DNA of 64,000 nucleotides, taken from assembly GCA_030549775.1 (NCBI GenBank), contig CM060175.1:10810455-10874454 (forward strand). The letters are read 5' to 3'. The stretch is from Tamarix chinensis (lineage: Eukaryota > Streptophyta > Magnoliopsida > Caryophyllales > Tamaricaceae). A program made the position numbers and the translations under genes. Positions 55,356 through 64,000 of this stretch are shown in pieces (within the stretch, counting starts at the first letter, position 1; each line of letters begins with the position of its first letter). A model generated the notes under the pieces. The model worked only from the letters and a program-made list of their open reading frames with translations. It had not been told where the DNA came from and ran no database searches.

Positions 55356-57109
55356 TGATAAGCCTATGAGGCTGAGTATGGCATTAGCAGGCGGTTAGAT
55401 GGGCTTACAGTGGTAAATAATTCTGTTGGTTAATAACTGAGTGATAGGGTTTGTCAGACATTGATGAGTCAGCATCTATATATACATAAAAACGGAGTTG
55501 TCTAGCAGACAATATACAGACAAATTTTCCCGCCTAAACTATATCCATTATTAATAATCATAAATTACTGCTGCCATATATGATTGCTAATTATTGTTAT
55601 TGCTAATTAATAAGATGAAATAATTAATATAACTATTTATTAATATAATGCAACTATTCATCTCCTATGTGCATTAAATGTATATAACTATTCATTTGTT
55701 GCACATATGTTAAACAATTAATTTTAATAAAGTATTAACTATATATTTTCTAATCAAATATTTTCTTAATTAATTATCCGAATATATGCAGAAAACTATT
55801 CATTTCCTGTGTATAAATTGAATTGTCGGACTATTCATCTTTTGCATATTAATATATAAATAATTAATACACTAAAGTGCATATTTATTTGCTTCACATA
55901 CATATATCCATTAATACAATGCGACTATTTATCTCCTATGTGTAGTAAATGTATATAACTATTCATTTGTTGTATATATATCGAACAACTAATTTTAATA
56001 AATTATTAATCAAATATTTTCTAATCAAATATTTTTTTAATTAATTACCTGAACATATGCAGTCAACTATTAATTTCCTGTATATTAATTTAATTTTCAA
56101 ACTATTCATATCCTACATATTAATATATAAATAATTGATAAATAATTAATACACCAAATAAAGTGCATAAACCAGTCGACCAACACATATGCATCTGCTG
56201 CCATTAATACAATACAACTAGCAAATACATATAACTAATTTTAATGAAGTATTATTTTTTTCCTTTTTTTTAAGGTTAGATCAACATCAATCAAATATAA
56301 TGATAATAATAATAATAATAATAATAATTGTTTATAATAATAATTTTATTATTTATTATTCATAATATGACTATTATTATTAATATAACTATAATAATTA
56401 TAACTATTAATATAACTAATACTAATATAATTATTCATATAATTTTGATAATTACTATTATCATAATTTATAATATAATAATGATAATTATTATTATGAT
56501 AATAATGAATATTGATATAATTGATTATTACTATTATGAATATTATCATGATTAATAATATAATTATTATTAAAAAAACTAATAAGAGAATGACAACATT
56601 GATTATTATATAAAAATAGAGTTGTTTGGCAGACAATATACAGACAAATTTTTCCACCTAAACTATATCTATTCTTACTAATCATATATTATCACTACCA
56701 TATATTATTACTAAATAATAAGGTTAAATAAATAATGAAATACTCCTGCGTATTAATTGATTTGTCACACTATTCATCTCCTACGCTGCATAACAACAAA
56801 ATGATATTCATCTCCTGCGTATTAATTGAGATATTCATCTATTGCACATATATCGAACAACACATATTAATCAAGAATTTTCTTAATTAATTATCTAAAA
56901 ATATGCAGCCAACTATTCATCTCCTGCTTATTAATTGAGTTGTAAAACTACTGAATATATGAATATAACTATTCATCTGCTGCATATATGTCGAACAATA
57001 CATATGGATCAAGTAATTTCTTTATTAATTACTTGAACATATGCAAACAACTATTCATCTCCTGCATATTAATTGAATTGTCAAGCTAATGAACATATGA
57101 ATGCAACTA

Positions 57110-57279
57110 TTCATCTCATACGAACAGCAAATTCATATAACTATTCATCTTCTATCATTAATACAACACAACTATTCATATCCTACATGTAACAACATCT
57201 CATACGAACAGCAAATTCATATAACTATTCATCTTCTATCATTAATACAACACAACTATTCATATCCTACATGTAACAA
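57110..57279. repeat. 84-bp tandem duplication in the Helitron
   Basis: Two copies, apparently identical, of a unit running from 'catctcatacgaacagcaaa' to 'tatcctacatgtaaca'. The identity implies a recent event compared with the other, degenerate minisatellite units. Confidence 0.85.
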
Positions 57280-57461
57280 ATGCCTATAATTATTCATCTG
57301 CTGCACATATGTCGAACAATACACATTAATCAAGTATTAATTAAGTATTTTATTAATTAATTACTTGAACTTATACAGCCAACTATTCATCTCCTGCATA
57401 TTAATTAAATTATTAAACTATTCATCTCTTATATAATAATATATAAATAATTAATACACCA

Positions 57462-57491
57462 CCCGTGCATTGCACGGGGAAATGTAACTAG
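57462..57491 (+). terminator. Helitron 3' hairpin and CTAG end
   Basis: 7-bp stem CCCGTGC/GCACGGG with an ATT loop, a 9-nt spacer, then CTAG. In Helitrons the hairpin signals the end of rolling-circle strand transfer. Confidence 0.88.
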
Positions 57492-58030
57492 TTTTCTGTA
57501 ATACCCGCATGCTGAGTCTGTTATTGGATTGAGTTATACATATAGGATATAAGGGGAGAATTAAGAAGTGCTTTAGGGAGAGGTTCAGGCTCTCATATAC
57601 CTGGAATTTGGGAGAGACCAAGCCCTCAAATATCTTGGATTATCTTTGTAATTACAATAAATACTAATATGAGCTTCAATTCTATAAAAGTGTCCTCTAT
57701 TTACTTATTGTTTGCAATTAGTTACTGGATACTATCACATTTTTACCAGGACAAGAGTCAAAAAACATAAAGGTTAGATTGGACGACCACAAAGGATACC
57801 ATGGTTAAACCAAATCCGGGCATTATCATACCAAATAACAGTAAAGACTAAATCATAACTCACCGTGCAAGGATCTTTACACAGATTCATTAAAGCAATG
57901 TCCATGTGGCTGAATATATGCCCACGCAATCATAAAAGATCGCCCACAGAACTCAAAACCCAAGGCCAAAGACCCACTAAAGAAACCAAGAGAAGGAGAA
58001 AAACACAGAGAAGGGAAGGAGAATGAAAAC

Positions 58031-61000
58031 CTCAATCTGTGTGCCGCTTTCTGAAGGGAACCAATGCATGAGAGAGCCCAAGTGCATCACAGCTGGCATA
58101 AATTTGAATAGGATAGGTGTTGTAACCTGCAGCAAAATCAAGGTGCTCACGTATGGAATATATTCGCTAGTATTGGCAAAATTATATTGCGCGTATGATA
58201 ATCATACCAGGCTAAATGCAGTGGTCCCAAGGAGGAGTAGATACATCTTCCCCTATACACATGCCACCAAAATCAATGCTACTGACAAAAGTTAGGAAAT
58301 AAACTAAAAAATACCCTAGCTATAAGGATATCAATCCAACATATAGATAAATCTCTGCAGCAAACAAAAAGGGATTGCTTGACAAGTGCTAATGGCCTAA
58401 TGATAGGGGTGGATACCTCAACAAGTTTGAGATTGGAGGCACGACTTAATAAAACAAATGCAAATTCTCCAATTTGAGCCAGCGATAGCCCCACCTGTTT
58501 AATATATTCAGAGACAATTGATTCACATCCCTATGCAACAAAGGCAGACTGTAACTTGTAGAAATTAAAAGAGTGAACTTACAAGAAATGATGTCCTGAT
58601 GCTATACCCAAATGCTTTGGTGACAATTGCTGCAACTGAAGTCTTAAAGACAATAACCAAGATGACAGATGCCAGCAATATATCCACATGGTTCCAAAGG
58701 AAGTGCACGTGTATAAGCATCCCAATGCTTGAGAGGAAAAGAGCAGCAAAGAGATTACGAATTGGCTCCACCTACAAAGTACAAGTGAAGTATGATAAAT
58801 ATGTAATAGAACCCACCAGTTACAATCAGTGACTGAGGCTGAAACAAGGGTTCCCATATGAATATCCCATCCAGATATCTGAAAACGGAGCAAATACTCA
58901 AGCACTGAACCATGAACCATTTTATTTCAAATTTTCTTTCAAATGGTCGAAACTGACTGACAAGACTTCTTCATAAGAACACAATCAGGACCATAGGCAC
59001 CAGCTGATAAATTTGCAATTCACAGAAGAGAGAATTTGGTTGCATCCAATGCCACATATTGTAACCTTTAGTACTACAGAATCGAGGAAAAGATCAATAA
59101 TAGATTGTAGGTCAAACCCACAAGACAAAAGGTGCAGCAAGAGCACCGATCCAGAGGCAACCAGCAGCCAAATGGGTCGAGCCTGTGCACTGTGATCTAC
59201 AAGAATAATACCTCACTGCAGGTTATATCTTTATAACTTAGGTTATATATCATTTCCACATTATTATCATTTTTATGCAGAAATAAAAGTCCAGCAAATA
59301 TTTTTTTTCTTTAGTAACTTGGAATTTAGTATTTGGAAAGATACATCCTGTATCTAGACAGATTATTTGGTTAACAATTTCATTTTCATTTAGAAAATAA
59401 TATGTAGTGGATATTATTCAGGATATAATTTCATCACTAATGATTACCTCTAGTTAAGAGATAATTTTATGATAACCCTAGCTTGTAAGCCTATAAATAA
59501 GGGTCCTGTTTATTTGAATAAACTAAGTTGGATAATAAACTTTATCCAGCTCACTTTCAAGATATCGCTTTCGAGCTCTCATTTTGCCAGTATCTTTCAT
59601 TCATTCTAGTGCTCTACATCCACATACCCGTGACAAGATTTGGGACCGCAAAAAAACCCTATGTCGTCACTCTACAAAAAGTTTATAACTTGTTTTCACC
59701 AGAGGACCTGCAATTCCTTACTTGGTATTCTTCTACGGTAATAAATTACAGGCTCAAAATCTAATCCAAAAGTCAGTTATCTTCTCAAGAAATTCGATTT
59801 ATAAGCCTGGGGCAATAGTAGAAATTGGAATCTCTATATAAGTGCAAACAAAAAGGCCAATAAATTACAGACTAGAAGCTCCAAAGACAAAAATCACAAG
59901 CATAACACAAAATATAGTGTTTTAGGCATTTAAATTCCATGGTGGCACTATTTACCCATCCCAAAGAAACTGAAAATTTGGGGGACACTCTTTTCAATTT
60001 CAATAAGAACTTTCAATTCAAAGTTCTGTCGTTGGAGTCACTGGAGTCCATAGTCACTCCTCTGAGAAAATGCAGGAGGCATGGAATAGGCAGCCGAAAG
60101 CAGAACAAGCTCTGCCAACAGATGCACTTTTGAGGTAGTATGTTCATCACTTCATGCAATGACAAAACCATCAGGTGTCCAATGGGAAAGTGCAAGGAGG
60201 GCAAAGAAATTCCACACACAGTATAGGAAAGTCTAAGAAGTTGGATTTAACTGATCAAGCACCATCTTTGCATATTTACAGCCAAATGCGAAAATGGTCA
60301 ATAGACTTCAGATAAATAACCAATGATTTGAACAATCGATGATTCATGCTTCACAAAATTGGCTGGCGTGGCTCAAACAAGTAGAAAGAAAAGTCAGCAG
60401 CTTCAAAACACATGTGCCCATGAAAATTGATTTACAGTCCCTGAGTATCATCATAATAATGTACAAATTATATATGGCAATTGTACATTATAACATTTAT
60501 CAAAGAAGGTTTTTAGATTTTAACTTCTGCATGATCATATCATATACAAAGTAAAAACTGCCTTTGTACATAAGCGGTGAGACGTGCTAGACATATTGAT
60601 CGTTATTGGTACTTGGTAATCACAATATACAGGATAAGACAATATAGGACCAGTATTTGACAAGGTGTACCTGAGGAGTGCCTAAGGAGCAAGGCGCTGA
60701 GGGTTTGGGACATTTTTTTTTTTTTAATCTCCTCGACAAGGCAACATTGGCAAGGCACTGCTAAGATGCTAAGGTGTGCAAGGCTCCAATGTGCATTTCT
60801 TACTAAAAATTAGCTATTTTTAGGTTTTTGTTTCATTCAAAAATTGTGCAATTAATATGGTACTTGAATCTCAGGTTGGGAAGGGACGATGAAAAAAAAA
60901 TCAATAGAATACCAATAAACATAATTTTGAATGAAAAAGAAAAGAAAGATATTTACTGCAGAGATGGAGACTGATCAGCTATTTTTATGCTTTATTTTCA

Positions 61001-62101
61001 TAAATATGGCAGCTAAATCTCACATCAGGAAAGTAAGGAACAGGGTAAAAAAGTTATGGGAAGACAAAAAAATATAATTTTAAGTGGAAAAGAAAAAGAC
61101 ATTTACTATAGAGACGGGAGGGATCACATATTTTTAAGAAGATCAAACGGAGTAATAGATTGGGACCCCTATCGCCTAGGTAGCCTTTAGGCCTTTTCAA
61201 ACAGCGTGCAGAACATTGCAGCATAATCATGCATGAAAATGCTTCATAATAAACCAATCAAGAAATAATATAAAACCCGCAAAATAGGGTCTCATCATAC
61301 TACGACTTGATACCTGATCTAAAGTGTGTTGAGCAAAGTCAGTCGTTGAGATCATAACTCCAGCCAAAAACGAACCCAGCTCAAGACTGAGGCCAAGCTT
61401 GTCACTGCACTGAAAAGCACAAATAATAAAGGCAATCAGAAATTAGAACCTCGCACTCTATACTTACATTGCATTGCTAATAGCCTAATCTTCTAGTCAG
61501 ATGCCTGCCCTGACAAGGTATTTCAGAACCAACTATGGAGACATTTGAAGACCCAAGTCTTGTTATGGAGATCTTCTTTCATCTGTACTCCTATTTAGCC
61601 TGATTAGTTCTTTTATCTTTTACCTTGTTCGGTCTATAAATTGAAAACAATGATGGGAATAATGAATGGGATGGTGATAGCAGAATACATTCTCTTTGCA
61701 TCAATGCATTCTCATAAGGAAACTGTAGACAATCATAAAGTAAATTAGGGAAGCCACACTCAAAAGGTGTTCCTGGACAATGATCCAAGTTCTGAGCAAA
61801 TTCAACAAGAAATCCACATGCACACATAGAAACTCATGTAGCTTAAAGTTCAACAAAGAACTGGGACAAAATAAGTCTTGGAAAGTTCTCCGGTATCTGA
61901 ACAAATTTTGAAGAACAGCCAACACTTGTGACTTCATTCAGCCAACTAACAGTAGATAAATACGAGGGAGAATATGAGAAAATACTAAAACATAGCACAA
62001 TTACTAGAAAAGAAAGGGAGGGAGGGAGAGAGACGGATAGCACTTACCCAAGCAGATAGCAGGCAGAAAGCAACCAAAGCAAGCTGATAAAGTTCATTGG
62101 T
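58031..62101 (-). CDS. KEA: K+ efflux antiporter (KEA4/5/6 type), 3' exons of a partial gene
   Basis: Six consecutive minus-strand exons, all phase 0 with GT-AG borders: 62,101-62,048 (TNELYQLALVAFCLLSAW), 61,409-61,314 (CSDKLGLSLELGSFLAGVMI..), 58,771-58,583 (VEPIRNLFAALFLSSIGMLI..), 58,494-58,417 (VGLSLAQIGEFAFVLLSRAS..), 58,252-58,208 (GKMYLLLLGTTAFSL) and 58,126-58,031 (VTTPILFKFMPAVMHLG..). The last exon is at 41,082-41,041. Together they encode the final helices of the Na+/H+-exchanger domain (CPA2 family) of plant KEA4/5/6. These endomembrane K+/H+ antiporters set lumen pH and K+ in Golgi, TGN and prevacuolar compartments. No stop or frameshift is seen. The 5' exons lie beyond 64,000. 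Introns hold a hAT MITE and an LTR-like repeat. Confidence 0.93.
58772..60650. other. KEA intron, left part, with an LTR-like repeat
   Basis: Mostly unremarkable intron. About 59,200-59,632 on the plus strand looks like an LTR 3' part: CTATAAATAAGGGTCC (59,491) followed by a leader, then ccgtgaca and 'agatttgggaccgc', similar in place to a primer-binding site. No 5' end or TSD could be fixed and no coding follows. The rest shows nothing I can name. Confidence 0.4.
60651..61206. mobile_element. hAT-type MITE in a KEA intron, diverged copy
   Basis: Left end CAGTATTTGACAAGGTGTAC; reversed right end CGCTGTTTGAAAAGGCCTAA. The right end shares 'cctatcgcctaggt.gcctt.aggccttttcaaac' with the element at 50,698-51,624. 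The interior carries gcaaggcgctgagg-type runs. No clear 8-bp duplication. About 0.56 kb. Confidence 0.65.
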
Positions 62102-63291
62102 CTGAAAGGTTGATAAATACACAACATAATAGCATAAGAAAAGGGCAGAACAACCAGTCAAGAAATGACTGCATAAGCACAAGGTCCTAAAGGAAAAAGG
62201 CATTAATCTAGACCGATAATAAAATGTTAAAGACATTAGGATACTTCTACAGGAAACGAAAGCACCGTTTAAACCAGGTCAATATTCTGATGTCCTTTTC
62301 TTCCTTATAATTTGGCAACAAGTACTCAGAAGAAACAACAGCTCAGCCATATTTGTCCGAAGTAACAGAAGCTCTAAAGCCAATAAATGAAATTGAGTCT
62401 TATTATCCATCACCAACATCATGACAACATGAGTGCTAAACAGCCACAGATGAACTAGTGAAATAATGGCCTGGTCATATATCATCATTTTGGACAAAAA
62501 GAGTGTACTTCATAATTTACAGGATAAAAGCTCCAATGTCCTTCAAAAATCACTTTGAGTAGCGGATGAGAAGCATATCTCAAATTATTTTAACCTAATG
62601 CACAACCTATATTCCTTGGAATACAAAACATGATTTTCGAGTAATCTGTCAAATATCAAAGCTGCTTTATTTTCATAATGTGAGTTCATGAAGGGGCTTC
62701 TAGGAAACTAACTTACCAGGAAGCAAATCGTTGAAGATTTCATATAATTGCGTTTATTTTACACGAAGAAAGTAGGTGAGGAAGTCTTATTAGCTTACCT
62801 CTTTAGTTTCTTCTCTTAAATGAGGGGAATTGCTACTTACCAAATAGTAAGTAGCTCCTTTAGAAAATACAAAGTTGAACAGTCAGAAGGAAAGTTTTGC
62901 TTACTTTCACTTATTCACATGTAATAAACCAAACAGGCTAAAAAATATCATAACATTGGAAATCCTATTTCCTCATTTAACTTTCTCATACCAAACAGGG
63001 CCAAATTTTCCTGAGTTTCATATCTAAACAAAACTTTACAAGAAGCAATGCCAACAAGTTCATTAAACCGTCCAATTCTAAACCAGGGAGTTTCACTTAG
63101 AAAGCAAATAACTAAGGTTTGTTGATGGGGATATTCATGGACAAAACTAATTAAAAAAATAATGGTTTGAAGCATAAGAAATTAGTTTATTGAGTACTAC
63201 TTTTCTAGATGTTTTTCTTCATTTTAGTTTAGCCATTTGTGCAAGCTACATTTCTTAGATTTCACATAAAGCCTAATGTCGTGGTACAAGA
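62102..63291. other. KEA intron, right part
   Basis: No further KEA exon was found between 62,102 and the window end; the next upstream exon must lie beyond 64,000. About 62,823-63,005 has Tourist-like motifs (taataaaccaaacaggctaa at 62,922; ataccaaacagggccaaa at 62,988), probably MITE remains. The plus-strand purine run at 62,007-62,036 is simple sequence. Confidence 0.4.
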
Positions 63292-64000
63292 TCTATATAA
63301 TATATAATAATGCAGTTATAGCAGCAAATAGATTTTCCACCTAAACTAGCATATGTCCGTGTACAAGTCAAATTATTTTTTCACCCATATCAATATAGTA
63401 AAATCATCTTTAGCTCATAAGCTATATTCTACGCATATTAATTATAGATAATAATTACAAAGCAATTCCCATTGAAGCTATTCACATAATAATATTATAA
63501 CTCATTAAATAGCTAAGGAATGAGATAGTTTGACAATATTTTTGCTATACTATTCTTCTATTTTTTTGAATAATAAAAAAATTATGACTATGCACTCAAT
63601 TCTCATTCATGATAACAGAGCAAATTGTCTTCTCCACTTGTAAAATGGATCAACTCTTAAACTTCTCATATTCCCAACTTTTTCCCCCTATTTTTTTAAT
63701 TAATCGCACTTATTCTTTCTAACCCAAACTAGGTAGTATTCAAAGTTCTCTTATTACCGTAAACTCAATGTGTATGTTTCTATTCTTTCTTTGTAGCTCT
63801 TATTAGCATAAATATTAACCGACCTTTTAAATTATTTGACAAGTATTCTGAATAATTAGATATGAACATAGTTATTCATTAATTATCTTTAATTTATGTG
63901 CAATTATTATTTAAATATAATTCATTTTTATGAAGTTAATCTATTTAATAAATCTTTTTTATCAACCAAATAATAATGACCAATTAAATATTACATTTTT
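63292..64000 (+). mobile_element. Helitron 5' end, running out of the window
   Basis: Starts TCTATATAATATATAATAAT at 63,292 after an A. Then 'gcagcaaatagattttccacctaaact', similar to 'cagacaaattttcccgcctaaact' at the 5' end of the Helitron at 55,475. AT-rich interior to the window end. The 3' hairpin and CTRR are not in view. Confidence 0.55.

Larger units (their letters stand above)
55475..57491 (+). mobile_element. Non-autonomous Helitron, 2.0 kb
   Basis: Begins TCTATATATAC at 55,475 and ends CTAG at 57,491. Inserted between A (55,474) and T (57,492) with no duplication, as Helitrons do. Ten bases before CTAG is the perfect 17-nt hairpin CCCGTGCATTGCACGGG (57,462-57,478), the Helitron 3' terminator. 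It has no Rep/helicase. The interior is AT-rich, with many copies of 'caactattcatctcctgc.tattaatt' and an (ATA)n tract. The 5'-end sequence 'cagacaatatacagacaaattt' (55,513) recurs at 56,630, so the element seems to contain a second 5' end. Confidence 0.88.
41714..57737 (+). mobile_element. Element 1: outer Ty3/gypsy element of the nest, non-autonomous
   Basis: LTRs at 41,714-42,085 and 55,356-57,737 (the latter enlarged by a Helitron) share TGATAAGCC.TGAGGCTGAG starts and ..GGATAC.TATCA ends. Flanks gattt (41,709-41,713) and cattt (57,738-57,742) are a near-match TSD. Once element 3 is set aside, only about 1.6 kb of internal sequence remains: gag pieces and a C-terminal LEDKVKVR segment. 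It is therefore a deletion derivative that must have relied on another element's proteins. Its termini resemble those of elements 2 and 3 (TGATAGACC, TGATAGGCC), so all three belong to one family or to close relatives. Confidence 0.8.
55356..57737 (+). mobile_element. 3' LTR of element 1, split by a Helitron
   Basis: The parts at 55,356-55,474 and 57,492-57,737 together match the 5' LTR (41,714-42,085), from tgataagcc to ggatac.tatca. The Helitron occupies the position that corresponds to about 41,830. Confidence 0.85.
41083..58030 (-). other. Giant terminal intron of KEA (about 16.9 kb)
   Basis: The donor is gttttc after ATTGAG at 58,030 (minus sense) and the acceptor is tgttgcag at 41,083. 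Original intron sequence appears to remain at 41,083-41,713 and 57,738-58,030 (about 0.9 kb). The rest is the retrotransposon nest, all oriented antisense to KEA, so its polyadenylation signals do not face the transcript. Confidence 0.65.

Noticed and set aside
58023..58295. 90-codon plus-strand frame
   Set aside because: It is the antisense shadow of KEA exons at 58,031-58,126 and 58,208-58,252.
1..64000. CRISPR arrays, bacterial operons, phage or organelle genes, tRNA or rRNA genes
   Set aside because: No spaced identical repeats of CRISPR type, no cloverleaf or rRNA sequence noticed. All recognised coding is nuclear plant gene or plant transposon. A tRNAscan or Rfam run would be the decisive test.

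Overview
This is nuclear DNA from a flowering plant. It is AT-rich and crowded with transposable elements: very long LTRs beginning TGTAA and ending GGGTGTTACA, Ty3/gypsy chromoviruses, a Ty1/copia solo LTR, MULE, CACTA, hAT, Tourist-like and Stowaway-like elements, and Helitrons. The only host gene I can support well is the 3' half of a K+ efflux antiporter (KEA4/5/6 type) on the minus strand, with all exons in phase 0 and GT-AG introns. I cannot name the species.

Layout. 1-13,560: a fragment of a long LTR (family X), a Copia solo LTR with matching TSDs, a decayed Ty3/gypsy pol, a CACTA remnant with a Ulp1-like protease, a second family-X LTR, an inverted long LTR and a copia protease fragment. 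14,222-17,817: a Stowaway-like MITE split by a 3.3 kb LTR (family Y). 18,425-28,541: an old MULE with transposase and OTU cysteine-protease remnants on the plus strand and a plant mobile domain (PMD) remnant on the minus strand. It was hit by two more family-X LTRs, one with a perfect 5-bp TSD. 28,735-32,903: a 4.2 kb family-X LTR carrying expanded trinucleotide microsatellites. 33,777-37,416: a second family-Y LTR. 37,753-40,088: a Tourist-like element holding a fragment of the gene for the Golgi protein CASP (exons 1-2 and an intron).

41,041-62,101: the KEA gene. Its last coding exon (13 codons plus stop) lies about 17 kb from the rest of the 3' exons. The intron between them is filled by a three-level nest of related Ty3/gypsy chromoviruses, all in one orientation and antisense to the gene. 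Element 1 (41,714-57,737) contains element 3 (43,365-55,015, TSD CAACC), which contains element 2 (44,759-50,193, TSD GGTAC). A hAT MITE (TSD GTTGGGAA) sits in element 3, and a 2 kb Helitron sits in the 3' LTR of element 1. Element 2 is very young: its LTRs differ only by two single-base indels. Yet its gag-pol carries two stops and a frameshift, so it was probably moved in trans. A further Helitron 5' end begins at 63,292 and runs out of the window.

The least familiar structure here is the array of about 19-bp near-palindromic modules (core CCAC...AATAGTGG, every 45-65 bp) that recurs, after a shared TAATCATTTAAAG box, in all five family-X LTR copies.
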